Part shown: piece after piece, positions 37,257 through 48,182 of the stretch
Layout of the letters: every line of letters begins with the position of its first letter
Numbering within the stretch: the first letter of the stretch is position 1
Notes under the pieces: generated by a model
What the model saw: only the letters and a program-made list of their open reading frames with translations
Told to the model about the DNA's origin: nothing
The model's database searches: none
DNA from: Calendula officinalis
Lineage: Eukaryota > Streptophyta > Magnoliopsida > Asterales > Asteraceae
Assembly (NCBI GenBank): GCA_963853835.1
Contig: OY970822.1
Location: 24,174,231-24,238,230 of the forward strand
Direction: 5' to 3'
Length of the DNA: 64,000 bases
Position numbers and translations under genes: made by a program

Positions 37257-38047
37257 TGTTGGAATATGCTTCACGTGTATAACATATAGTTATATGGCTG
37301 GACGTATGTGAGCCTAAAGGGTCACACACTTATACACCAAACACCATTTAATATATATAATATAATTAGGGTAATTATATTATTTATATAAACTATAATT
37401 ACTTGGCTAGTTATGTTTTAATTAATTGTTAAGTTAAAACGTATTACTTAGTAATTGTAAAGAATCAAAAAGACAAGGGGCTAAGTGTCATATCTCATAA
37501 CTTGTATTATGAATATATATACTTAAGAAAGATAAACCCTAGCTCTCTCTAATCTAATACACGGCCGCACAAGACAAATGAAATACATTTGGTTCTTGCC
37601 GCCTGGTGTAGACGCAAAACCAAAAAGAGACACAACCTTGTATGCTTGCTTGGCATATACACGAAAGGCTTGGAAGATAGTTTTGTTTTGACACAAGATA
37701 TTATTCACCTTTTGGTGTTTTGGCAGAGGCGCAAGCCTCTAGTGAGGTTTTGGTTATTTGGTTCTTGTTTTGATTCTTGCTTAAGGGACTATCATCCTAA
37801 TTGGTATTCTAGATAAGGTGTAGTGTGGACTAGCTTTGGAGGGATTCCCCATTGGTATCCTTGGTTTCGTCCGTCACCATCATCCATCCGAATCATCAAG
37901 ATCAAAGGCTTCAAGGGTATGAAATGTTCATCTAATCTCTTTGATTTTGATTGTAGTTTAATTATACGAATTAATATTAGATCCGTTTATGGTGATAAAC
38001 ATTTTTCCGCTGCGTTTGTTACTTGTAATAACCGAAAATCACCATTA
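37257..38047 (+). repeat. 3' LTR of decayed copia
   Basis: 791 bp, collinear with the 5' LTR without indels and about 97-98% identical by hand count. It is preceded by the polypurine tract AAGTGGGAGC at about 37247-37256. Confidence 0.88.
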
Positions 38048-38375
38048 TTAGTAGTATTAGAACTATGTTTGGGTTTTCACCCGTTTGGATGTAAAATGTA
38101 TAATGTGGTAAGTTGACTTGAATTATGAAAGTATGATGTGAATATGACTTGATTTGTTATTATTGCAAGTATTTAGATGTCATTTGGGTAAAAAGTTAGT
38201 TTATGAACTTACTTGACAATTGTTCATAATTTGGTGGAATTATGTACTAATTTGGTATTCTTTTGGATTCACATGAAACGCGAGGACAACTCAGTGATAT
38301 TAGACTACTGAGTTGGTGGCAAGGAGAAGGTTACGGTGAGTGGATTTAATCTCCAACTTGTGTTTGGTTGCAATC

Positions 38376-38718
38376 AGTTAGTATTGCCCCGTTAGTGCTG
38401 ATCAGTTAGTGTTGATCAGTTAGTGCTGACCCCGTTAGTGCTGATCAGTTAGCGCTGACCCCGTTAGTGCTGATCAGTTAGTGCTGACCCCGTTAGTGCT
38501 GATCAGTTAGTGTTGACCCCGTTAGTGCTGATCAGTTAGTGCTGACCTCGTTAGTGCTGATCAGTTAGTGCTGATCAGTTAGTGCTGGTCAGTTAGTGAT
38601 GATCCGTTAGTGCTGATCAGTTAATGCTGATCCGTTAGTGCTACTGCTGATCAGTTAATGCTGATCCGTTAGTGCTGATCAGTTAATGTTGATCCGTTAG
38701 TGTTGATCCGTTATTGTT
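38376..38718 (+). repeat. Minisatellite GTTAGTGCTGATCA in element C LTR
   Basis: About 340 bp of near-perfect alternation of CCGTTAGTGCTGATCA and GTTAGTGCTGACC, giving units of 14-15 bp and a higher-order unit of about 29 bp. Many units are centred on the palindrome TGATCA. Confidence 0.88.
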
Positions 38719-39531
38719 GCTCCGCTATTTTGGGACTGGAACGTGATCATCTTCGCAGAGCACGAAGATGTCTGGACTGTGTTTCGGCGCAAACTTTTAT
38801 AACTTGCTTTTGTGGGTTGCATAATTATTTGCGGTATGATAATTATATGATAGTGATATGTATACCTAGTTGTTAGAAGACCACTATACATGACGATGCG
38901 CACATTCGGGATAAGTCAGTGTCGGAAGGATACGTTGAGAAGTCAGTGTTGGACGGATAACGGCTGACGTTTGGGATGTCAGCTTTGGATGGATATCGGC
39001 TGGGCATAGTGTATCGACGAATCGTGGTATTCGGACCTTACCTGTATCCGTTACACGTAAGGGGTTTACCGGTGAGTTGGGTACAACGCCATCGGGTACC
39101 ATTGTTTGGCCGACAATGGTTTTAGGCTTCCTGCAGGACCACCGATCTCCCTGGACAAAACAGTGATTAAGTGAACAGTGATTAAGTGAACAAATAGTGA
39201 TTATGTGGTTATGTGGCTTTTCGATTGTGGAAATGCTTGCTTGTTGTGCTTAACAGAAATTGTAGATTATATTCATTCACTTAGCTTTGTGCTAATCCCT
39301 CCCTCGTTGACTCTTTTTTAGGTTGGACGGTGCTTTGGACGGGATGATTGACCAAGCTCATTAAAATATGTTTTGTATGAGCCATTTCGTTAGGTGACAC
39401 CGTTTACATAATGCTTATTTTGGAAATTAATTTGGGACGTTTGGACTGTAAACCTAAACTTAAGACTTAGTTATTATCTTATGCTTCCGTACGCAAAAAA
39501 AAATGGTTTCTAAATTTTGCGGTGTTACAAC

Positions 39532-39543
39532 TTGGTATCAGAG
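39532..39543 (+). promoter_or_regulatory. Primer binding site of element C
   Basis: TTGGTATCAGAGC follows the LTR end by two bases, complementary to initiator-Met tRNA. It fixes the 3' edge of the LTR at 39529 and its plus orientation. Confidence 0.8.
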
Positions 39544-39721
39544 CTTCGGTTTGGCGATGGATACACATTTAGGTGTTTCATTCCCAAATCGTGGCTCGAG
39601 TTTGGTCAAGCGTTCCGGACGAGCGGGATTAGGGCAAAGGTGAATGAAGTTAGTTGTACTTAGTATGTAATTACTAACGATTTAAACTAAGCATTGGTGA
39701 GATGTTGTGTTGGTCACAGAT

Positions 39722-40050
39722 ATGACGGATAAAGAGAACCCGACCTCCTTGACCCCAGGAAATGTTGCTACCTCAAGTAACAATGCAGATACTGACCGGG
39801 AAGCACATATAAAGGCGTTGGAAAATCAAGTGCAAGAGTTGTGGTCAACTAGGACACGAGGGTATGGATTGCAAGTTTCCACGGGATGTGTGTTGGAATT
39901 GTCAAAGTGAGGGACATGAAAATAGTAAATGTCCTTTGGAAAAGAAAGTGGATTATGGGTCAAGTACGGTGGTGGTCGGGGAATCTTCATCAAACCGTAG
40001 AAAGGAAAAGAAAGAGTATTGACGTCACTGACAGTGACAGCTCGGGTATG
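39722..40050 (+). pseudogene. Element C gag remnant
   Basis: Begins MTDKENPTSLTPGNVATS with a short coiled-coil-like stretch (HIKALENQVQELW), then in another frame a zinc knuckle CWNCQSEGHENSKC (about 39890-39935) and a Lys/Ser-rich tail. The central gag body is missing and nothing downstream to 41150 resembles protease or polymerase, so this is a heavily deleted nucleocapsid remnant. Confidence 0.65.
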
Positions 40051-41150
40051 TTCTATAAAACTCAATACTGTACTTATATTGTTTGTCAGTAGAGAAAATT
40101 TATGCATCTATGTTTTGATAAACTTAATACCGTGCTTATACAAAAAAAAATTTGTTAATCGAGTAGATCACTTAATTAGGACTTGTGGAATGATGTGATG
40201 AACTGAACTATGTACCTTTGGTGCTTTATACCACTTGAAGTGGAATAATTGATTGATTATTGATTTAGGGTACATCATCCGTGTCAGGAGTCTATATAGA
40301 TATAAATGATGCATGCTTTCTAGTCTCTTTATTATTGAAACCTGGACTAGGTTAGTATGATCTGATGTGTGGATTATTCTAGTTGAACCAAAGTTATTGT
40401 TGTATTTATAAAAGATAGTTTTCTTTTCTTGTTGTTGGCGCACACATAGTGCATCGTGTGTGTAAGTTGCACATTTATGTTTTGTGCAAATTGGCGATAA
40501 GTTGAAATTAATTGTCCAAGTTGTTCCTTTGCTTCGGGAGAAATGAAGATGATTGATTGGATGCTGGTCTCGGTCACAACATATGTGACTATAGAGCAGT
40601 TTGAGTATAATAGTAGTTATTGTAAACTTCGTGAATGTGATGCCTGATGGAAATGTATATGTGAATTGGACAGTCCAAGTAGGACTAGTAATTGGTATAC
40701 GAAAAGATGAAAATGTTACCGTGACCTGTCGGGTCACATGTGGCGACTTGTATAGTGAGAATCAGAAATGTCTGTCCAATGCGAATAAAGTGATGTTGTT
40801 TTTGCTATAGACATTAATTATGATAGTTAGTCAGTGTTAAATATCTGAATGATCTGAAATGCTTATGATAGGTTACTGAATTATTTCCTATGTCGAAATT
40901 GGAGTCTGAAAGGTGACTAATGAATTGTGCGTGTAGATCTTTTGAGATGACTTGCGATAGTAATAATTGAAGATAAATGAGTTGTTAAATAATTTGCATT
41001 GTCTATGAGATGATTTGGGAAAAGTTTTGAAATTGATGATTTATACTTAAATCAAGTGTTTAGATTTGATGATTTATTAAACGGATTTATGTTAATAATA
41101 AAAAAAAATCTGATCATAGTTAAAATTGGTGATTTTTAAATTACTCGAAG
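40050..41150. other. Non-coding interior of element C
   Basis: AT-rich sequence with several open frames of 60-190 codons but none with recognisable protein motifs. It ends where LINE homology begins near 41150. Confidence 0.5.
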
Positions 41151-41319
41151 TGATGATGATGTTTTATTAGTTGTAACAAAGGTTCTCAAATTAAGGTCAT
41201 GAGGTCCATTCCCATTTCTACTATGAATCACATTATAAGTCCATTCCCACCCTCCAAAGGCATGATCAATAACTTTGTTCAGATTATTTTCTTTTACATG
41301 GGTTTCCAACACAACACAT
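41150..41319 (-). pseudogene. LINE ORF2, endonuclease middle part
   Basis: Reads VLETHVKENNLNKVIDHAFG, then GWEWTYNVIHSRNG and DLNLRTFVTTN, which is the ETHVK-type catalytic region (conserved Glu) of plant LINE endonucleases. Homology stops near 41150. The next LINE residues on the other side of the big insertion (LSNSIINGHPRVLIGDFNV at 21349) belong some 40 residues further on, so about 120-140 bases of LINE are missing here. Confidence 0.75.
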
Positions 41320-42974
41320 TGTAACACCTCAATTTTCAAAACAATGTTTAAATAACATTTAAACCAAAATACATGATATTGTATCGGTGTCAACTACCGG
41401 TTTTACAAAAACGAAAAGGTTTCTTGTTCGAGATTATCAGAGTTTACAAAAACGGTGTTACAAATTATATCTTAACCATAGGATAAGGACTCTAATCATC
41501 AACACCGAGCTAATCTCAACAAGGCCTCTTCTAAACGGGCCTCCTAGATCTTCGATCCCGAACCTGAGTACATAGCAAAAACACAAACATAGTACGTGAG
41601 ACAAAATTACCTCGTGAGATACATGGGTTTTAGACCCAATAAACAAATAGTCAAATAATATCATTAAATCTTAAAATAATATTACTAAGTTTATTTTGGG
41701 TCACTTTATCACTTTCATCATTGGCCAATGTCAAGATAATCGGAATGCCTCCAATCTATCAAGACCATCATTTCCACGGTAATCGGAATGCCTCCAATCT
41801 ACCGGGACTCATAGGTATTGGGTAATCGGAATGCCTCCAATCTACCACTAACCTTAAGGTACCGTAATAATCGGAATGCCTCCAATCTACTACGGCCCTA
41901 GGGACATCATCATCGTCATCATTACTTATCTTTTATCATTATGAGCTTATAGCTCCATCATTTCTCAATCAATCAATCATTTCATCATTATACAAGCAAT
42001 TCATCATAAATCACATAAATGACTAAATTACTTAAAGACTCGACAAAATCATTTAATCATAAAAACATTTACTAGCTATGTACCCAGTTTGAAAGTTCAC
42101 ATGTACTCACCTTTGCCAAGCTTATCCAATGTTGTGTTTCCTTGAACACCAATATCACTTTCCAAGATTTGAATGCCTCAAATCTTCCAACCGACAATCT
42201 ATATCAAAACCAATACAATGGTTTGCATTAATCATCTATACTAACTACATAATCTATGGCTAGTTAACTACTAGCACCATTTCCCCCAAAATTACCAAAC
42301 CCTAATTTCATAAATCACCATATTTTCGTGTATCCATATCATGACCACGTTTTCCTTGATAAAATACCATAGATCTAAGTTATATAACTTCCATTTAATC
42401 ATTCATGAACAAACCCACATCTAGGGTTTATGATTCAAGCTTCCATACTCAAATCTAAGACTTATAACACAAAAGGAATGAAGATTTACCTTTGATCTTC
42501 AATTATGAGCAAGAATCTCCAAGATTTGATGAAGATTGAGCTCCAAACGACACCTTACACTCAGATTTCGCACACACAAGAGAGAGGAGAAAACTAGGGT
42601 TTCAAAATGACATAAATGAGGTTTTCCCGAATTAAATGCTGGTGTTGGGCAGAGTTCGCGATCGTGACCAAGTTCGCGTCGTGAACTCTTTTCCATACGC
42701 ATAGTTCGCGATCGGTAAGTGATCGGGACTACTTCGCGACGAATGGCTCAACTCCCTGGACCGAGTTCGCGATCGCGAATAATAGTTCGCGCCGTGAACT
42801 CTCATAGCAGCCCAGGCTGCACTTTTTAATCTTTAGCTCGACCCGGTTTCGCCCATAACTTCCTCGTACGGTGTCCAAACGACACGAAACCAATTCCTAC
42901 GTTCCTTAAACGATTTATCCTTATTTATCATATTTTTGTACAATTTATTTATTTACAAAATTCGGGTCGTTACA
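41320..42974 (-). mobile_element. Solo LTR of the gypsy family, in LINE ORF2
   Basis: The 1655-bp segment begins TGTAACACC and ends CGTTACA in plus-strand coordinates, the same as the gypsy LTRs at 22267 and 28787. A perfect 5-bp target duplication CACAT lies at 41315-41319 and 42975-42979. The four-copy GGAATGCCTCC array recurs at 41741-41890. It is more diverged than the two LTRs of the full element are from each other, so it is an older insertion reduced by LTR-LTR recombination. Confidence 0.92.
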
Positions 42975-42979
42975 CACAT

Positions 42980-43077
42980 ACTTGAAGTCTTTCATCTGTG
43001 ATACATTTTCTCACCTCATTCTGTTTCCTCTTTTGATTCATACTTCGGATGTTCCAAGCTGCTATTTTTAAATCCAT
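42980..43077 (-). pseudogene. LINE ORF2 start, endonuclease N-terminus
   Basis: The frame begins MDLKIAAWNIRSMN at 43077, the opening of the apurinic endonuclease-like domain (the AAWNIR motif holds a conserved Asn). It reads to the edge of the solo gypsy LTR at 42974 and resumes beyond it at 41319 with VLETHVKENN. Confidence 0.8.
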
Positions 43078-43104
43078 AAAAAATGAATTAAAAAAAGAAC
43101 ACCC

Positions 43105-44676
43105 CTACTGTTCATTCAGAACAGTATGATCCCCTTCTTCCACATCATTCTGTCTCATGAATTTTGCACTTTCTGTGGTATTTTCAAGAACATCTTCCAC
43201 TGTTTCACCCACAAGGTCTAAACTATCCACCCATCTATCATTAAAGTGTTGTTGCATATCCTTAGACCAGCTATTAAAGATCTTAGTTTCAGGCCTGCGT
43301 TTTTCATTTAGGTATTTATCAACTCATGCTTTCCCCCAAAACATATTTTTGTTTTGGTTATCCTCCTCTTCCAATACATCAAAAGAGTTAGTAGTTTGAA
43401 CTGTGGGCTTGGGTCTGCTAAGTATTTTAACCCGTTGATTGTTTCCTCTTCCTCCCCCATCATGAACTTCTTTACTGTTTTAAGGGTCAATCTTATCCTT
43501 ACCCCTATTTCCATTCTTCTTATAAGATACCTCAGTGAATTCTCCTTTTTCTGCCTCTTGGGCCTGCACTTTCAATTCTTTTATCTTTATTTCCTCATCA
43601 GTTTTTGGCCTTTTCCTGCAGTTTTTATCACTGTGCCCAAACACACTACAATGTGAACATATATCCGGTCTCCACATGTATTCAGCAGTAACAGTTTTAC
43701 CACCTTTTACCCTATTTTCTTTATCAACATACTGTAGTTCAACTTTGTCTTTGTAACCTTTCTGCACATCAATCTCTATAAGAACCCTGGCATACTCCAT
43801 TTTCCCTGCCCCATTCTGACACACATTAGCAGTCATGGAGTCCATAAGTAATGGATTACCAATGCTACTAGCAATGGCACTAAGACCATCCATACTCCAT
43901 GCCTCAGTTGGAACATTCACTAGCTTGACCCAAAGAGGAATTTTGTTTGGTTCTACTTTTTCCATCCCAATTTATGTGTTCCATTTTTGGACAAACAATG
44001 GTTTATTACTTACCATCCGTGGCCCCTGTTCAACTACTTTATTCACGCCCTCTATATTTTTGAATTTGAACATATAGTATCCTGCTTTATATGTCTTGAC
44101 ATCAATCAATCCATATTTCCCCCACATTCTCCTTAAGTTGTATCTCAGCTCATTTATCTGCATTGTGTATCCCACAAAACTGCCACATACAGTCATATTC
44201 CATAGGGCACAACCTTTATTCACAAGTTCTTCATCAAATATAACTATGTCATCTCATTTTTCATTTTTATGAGTAGGAATGAATTTCAATTTCAAATCCA
44301 CTTTCTTATCATCTTTTTTCACCATATTAGCATATGAAACAGTATGATTTGTATTATTATTCATATTATTCGTGTTTAGATCTGTATGTATATTATTCAC
44401 AACGTTTTCATCTATACAGTTATTGTTACTTACAGTTTGATTCTCACTAGTTGCATCAGGTTGCTCTTTCAATTTAGACGCATTTTCCTCAGCCTCATTT
44501 CCCCCAAACTGTGCCCTAGAATCAACTTCCACCGTTTGAACGCCCTCAGTTTTACTCTCACTGGATTTAGTAGATCCAGGATCACAAGAGGCCTGTTTGT
44601 GAACCAGTTTATGAATCGAGTCCCCAAACTTCACCGGAATTTTTGTATATCTCTTCGACATCCGTCGTGCCGACAT
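43105..44676 (-). pseudogene. LINE ORF1 (gag-like, DUF4283/zinc knuckle) with four in-frame stops
   Basis: One frame of 524 codons runs from MSARRMSKRYTK at 44676 to a TAG at 43105. A Ser/Asn-rich N-terminus is followed by a DUF4283-like nucleic-acid-binding region (CALWNMTVCGSFVGYT ... MWGKYGLIDVK ... GYYMFKFKN, about 44220-44050). Next come PLWVKLVNVPTEAW and a zinc knuckle CSHCSVFGHSDKNC near 43620-43660. In plant L1 elements this protein binds the element RNA. The frame is interrupted by TGA at 44254, TAA near 43970, TAA at 43480 and TGA near 43326, with no frameshift. Each stop differs by one C-to-T change from an Arg or Gln codon. Confidence 0.8.
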
Positions 44677-44847
44677 CGCATCAACTCAGATCAGAGCACA
44701 AATCGAATCGCAAACGAAATTCAGAATGAGAGGAAGGAATAGAAGAGATTGCAGCAAGGGAATAGCAGGAAAAACAAAGAGAAATGGCAGATTTAGCGTA
44801 ATCGAAGTTCCCGCCAAATCGCCATTGGAGAGAGAGAAAACTTATGT

Positions 44848-44861
44848 TTGTTATTCAAGAA
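44848..44861. repeat. LINE target-site duplication, 5' side
   Basis: TTGTTATTCAAGAA lies immediately upstream of the LINE 5' untranslated region (44847-44677) and is identical to the copy at 12983-12996. Confidence 0.88.
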
Positions 44862-46928
44862 ATATTTCAATAAGGTGATTAATGATTTTGTTTTGAATTT
44901 TCTTGAATCTTGATATAATAATTAATTTTGATTTTGTATTAATTATTTTGAATTTATGGTTATGATATAGTTCATCATTTTATTTTGATATTTAAGAGAT
45001 GGCGATTTATCGTATAGAAGAATGGATCCGCAGACCTATTGATGGCATGTTTGGAAAAACTTATTAATGGGGCTTTCAAGCTTATTAGCTTAATAAGCTT
45101 GCAATTTTGAGCTTATTAAGCTAATAAGCCCATAAGTTCCATTAATAAGCTTTCCCAAACATGCCATTAGTAGTTAATTTTTATGAATTTTCATTTGCTA
45201 GTTTCATGAAAATCTTATACTACATCCGTATCAAAATAAGTGATACATTTGAAGTTTTACGGTTTTTTAGGCAAAAAAGATTAAAATGTGGGTTAAGATG
45301 GATTAAAGTGGATAATGAATCTCACTCTTTTTAAAAAAAATGATTTAATGATGTTTAAAAGTAAAATTAAGGGTAGCAAAATATTTTTACTTTAATAAAC
45401 TATAAAAATTCCATACTTATAAGACCCTGTTTATATTTTCGCATATGATATCAAACAAACAGACCTTGATTGAGAGTGAAGCGGTTAACATAAAGAAGGC
45501 CAGGCATTACAAGTTGAAATATGCAAGGCTGACATGCAGCCACATCACCTAAATATTTCACGGTTTTTTCCAACCAATTACAGCTCGGTGACCCGTGACC
45601 GGTGGGGGCATGAGAATTTATGAATTGATGAGTTGGGTTTTTTAGTTTTATAGTTTGATAATGATAATTTTTAAAGCTGTTATAAGATATGTATTATAAA
45701 TTTATATTTATATATTTAATTATAACAAAATTCTTAATTTTAGAAATTACCCTTATTGTACAATTTTGATGCACTTAAAGATAAGCTTAAGTGTTATCAT
45801 TATCAAAACTCTTAGTTCTATGCCGTCTTAACATTGAGTTTTTTTTTCCTTTTAGATTTCCACCGCTATATCAATATATCATTATTTGGTTAACTAACTG
45901 ACACATAAATATCATTAACAAATGCTATTACAACGTAAGTCTCATGATTTTTGAGGTAAAACATTATAATCAAATCAGTTAATTTAAAATGGATAGTTAC
46001 CAGAAGATAATACACATTCAATCAATCTTTTAAAATATAAACCTAATTATATATTTAATAATAATGAGATTATAATACATGACAAATTCTACAAAAGATT
46101 ATGAAGATAGATAAATGAAAAATACACGTGCTGTAATTTAAGATTATTAGATATTCCCTCCTATATCATAATAAAATTTCAATTTCTCAAAGTAAATATT
46201 GAGTTTTACTTTCATTAATTTAATTACACTTCTACCACTAGTCGAACACCTGGAAATATGACAAAAGTTTGTCAAACTGGCAGTCTATCTGTCATCCTAT
46301 TGGAACTAATCTAGTGCGGATTCTTAAATTAAATTTTACTTTCACTCCCTTACCTTTAAGGTAGTTGCAAATAGACCCTCAAGTATAGCCAGGGTATGTT
46401 TAGCGACGAAGTTTTAGAAAGAGTTTTAAGAGCTTTTACCTTTTAAATTCTTTCTAATAACAAAATATGTAACGGATATATGATTCCTGTTTATGCATGA
46501 ATCTTTTAAAACTACAATAAAATTATGACTGCGGGGCGATGTTGGCGTTTGTGGAAAGTTCCTACGCCTCGACAATTTAATGATGTTAATTTAATCATAT
46601 ATTTTTTATATGAGAGTCAGAAAAATTATATTTAAAGAATAATTATATGTATAAAAATTAAATTTAAAATCAAGGGTTGATTATTGATTAACGAAGAAAT
46701 TCCTAACATATGTTTTAATATATTAATGATAGCTACGACGGTTGTCATTATCATTTTCCTTTAATCAATAACGATATATTGAGATTATGTCTTCATTTTG
46801 TCACTACCAATATGTAGCTTAATGGCATTAACTATCATATAAGTATACGTTGTACAGCTGAAACATTTACTGAAATATTTATATAACATTTTCTTGTAAT
46901 ATTAAGATTTTATTTATAAAGCATTTAG
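44862..46928. other. Intergenic, no gene recognised
   Basis: AT-rich flank of the LINE. It holds the small palindromic MITE at 45044-45171. Stretches starting CTACATCCGTATC (45219) and ATTCCCTCCTATA (46149) look like worn Stowaway ends without partners. No coding signal. Confidence 0.55.
45044..45171. mobile_element. Short palindromic MITE (foldback)
   Basis: About 128 bp folds almost completely on itself. The left end GGCATGTTTGG pairs with the right end CCAAACATGCC, and the interior AGCTTATTAGCTTAATAAGC region pairs with its complement. No clear target duplication could be fixed. The GGCATGTTTGG ends suggest a hAT-type MITE, at low certainty. Confidence 0.65.
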
Positions 46929-47189
46929 GCATCTCCCAACAGTGACATTTTTCCTAGCTCGTCAGTAACGCCACATCACCCTCTTTTCTATCGGCAAGTT
47001 ACTGACAAAGTCGTCCCAACAACAACTTATCACTAAACTCATCTCTACTTAAAAAATATTAAAACTACTAAAAGTAAGTTTCTCAACTCTTTTTGCAATT
47101 AATGTAATAATTTAATAAAAACTTTAATGAAAATGATTTCAAATAATATTTCGGTGAAAAATAGTTAAAATATTAGATTATTATTAGTA

Positions 47190-47521
47190 GGGTCTGGATC
47201 CGGTGAGGACTTAAAAACCGGTGAGGACTGCAGCTACTCCAAATTTTTTTTTTCTGAAAATGATCCAAAACAATTTTTTTTTTCAAAATTTTTTTAAAAC
47301 ATAAAAATCGCAGCCTATAAGATGCAGAAAAAATAAAAAATTCCAAAAATGAACCAAAAAAATAAAATATGGATCATAATTTTTTTTTTAAATTTTTTTT
47401 TGGTCAAATGTAGTAATAATAATGGGGAGTTATATATATTTTTTTCGAAATTTTTTGAAATTTTTTTGAGGTGTCCTTGTGAGTCCTCACCGTTTTTTTA
47501 GTCATCACCGAATCCCACTTC
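47190..47521. mobile_element. Mutator-like MITE with 10-bp target duplication
   Basis: The 332-bp element has 40-bp imperfect terminal inverted repeats. The left begins GGGTCTGGATCCGGTGAGGA; the right end, complemented, begins GAAGTGGGATTCGGTGATGA. Both share CGGTGAGGACT at the inner end. A perfect 10-bp direct repeat ATTATTAGTA flanks it (47180-47189 and 47522-47531). A 9-11 bp duplication points to the Mutator superfamily. The interior is homopolymer-rich, with no coding. Confidence 0.82.
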
Positions 47522-47552
47522 ATTATTAGTAAATGTCTGTATTTATCTATAA

Positions 47553-48182
47553 TCCTACCCTATATATGAGACCTAAATTTGAAGCGGGTTTGACACCATG
47601 GCAATTCCAAGCATTCCTATTCGTCCAGAATGCCACTTGGAATTCCCTGATTGGTACACGTCATTTGCACTAATACAAACGAATATGGTACAGCTTACGG
47701 TCTACATTCATACGCTCCATATACGGCAAACGAATCTGGTACGGCTTACGGTCTACATTCATATGCTCCATATACGGCTTCCTACATACAAGGAAACAAA
47801 TAAATAACTATTTAAAAGATCCTACATACAAGGAAACAAATAAATATTTAAAAGATCAATCAGCGACTCAATCGTATTTATTCAGAAGTGATACACGACT
47901 CAATATAATTTCCATAAAACCGGCATTCTATGATTACGGCATAAAAAGCTGGATTGTGCAACGGAACCAGACTTCAGATATTACGGATTACGGCATAAAA
48001 AGTTGGATTCTTCATTTAATAAAATGCCCGTGTAACATTTCTTCATTTACCGTTTTTTTGTACAAAATCATCATCACATCTATCGATTATTATATCATTT
48101 AGAAATATATAAAGTTTTTGGACATTTTTCTACATACTAAAATTTACAGCATACCCGCCCATCGGGCGGGTTTTGTAGCTAG
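47553..48182 (+). mobile_element. Helitron 2, short non-autonomous
   Basis: The 630-bp element begins TCCTACCCTATATATGAG after an A. It ends with the hairpin CCCGCCCATCGGGCGGG, then TTTTGTAGCTAG before T. Both ends, and about 150 bp before the 3' end (GTAACATTTCTTCAT, TTTTTCTACATA), match Helitron 1, so this is a deletion derivative of the same family. The interior has two short tandem duplications: TACGGTCTACATTCATA (about 47690-47776) and CCTACATACAAGGAAAC (about 47780-47858). Confidence 0.85.

Larger units (their letters stand above)
30530..38047 (+). mobile_element. Ty1/copia retrotransposon, decayed interior with young LTRs
   Basis: A 7518-bp element on the plus strand inside element C. 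LTRs 30530-31320 and 37257-38047 are each 791 bp and begin TGTTGGAATATG; I count about 19 differences between them. A 5-bp target duplication TTAGT lies at 30525-30529 and 38048-38052. A primer-site-like TGGTATCACGAG follows the first LTR, and a polypurine tract AAGTGGGAGC precedes the second. The interior keeps gag, integrase, RT and RNase H pieces in copia order, but in many broken frames. Confidence 0.9.
21350..41150 (+). mobile_element. Large LTR element (element C), 5' LTR plus partial interior, right end lost
   Basis: The LTR starts TGTAACATCC at 21350 and ends GGTGTTACA at 39529, next to an initiator-Met primer site. The LTR itself contains the gypsy element 22267-30443 and the copia element 30530-38047. 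Without these its length is about 2.47 kb. The interior (39530 to about 41150) has only a gag remnant and no polymerase. No second LTR is found; the right end abuts LINE sequence with about 40 LINE codons missing, so a deletion removed the 3' LTR together with LINE sequence. The right border is approximate. Confidence 0.72.
12997..44847 (-). mobile_element. L1-type LINE, near full length, split by nested insertions
   Basis: A single non-LTR retrotransposon runs from 44847 (5' end) to a poly-A tail (read as T-runs at 12999-13018). It is bracketed by an identical 14-bp direct repeat TTGTTATTCAAGAA (12983-12996 and 44848-44861). It has ORF1 (44676-43105, gag-like, zinc knuckle) and ORF2 (from 43077: endonuclease, reverse transcriptase, C-terminal zf-RVT). 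Four insertions interrupt ORF2: 41320-42974, 21350 to about 41150, 16641-19436 and 14157-16392. Removing them leaves about 5.35 kb, a usual plant L1 length. At the CACTA and 16641 sites, deleting one copy of the target duplication restores continuous reading frame, which confirms the reconstruction. Confidence 0.9.

Noticed and set aside
40168..40737. 189-residue minus-strand frame in element C
   Set aside because: Low-complexity composition, no recognisable motif, inside a retroelement interior.
45219..45440. Possible Stowaway element starting CTACATCCGTATC
   Set aside because: No matching inverted right end or TA duplication found.
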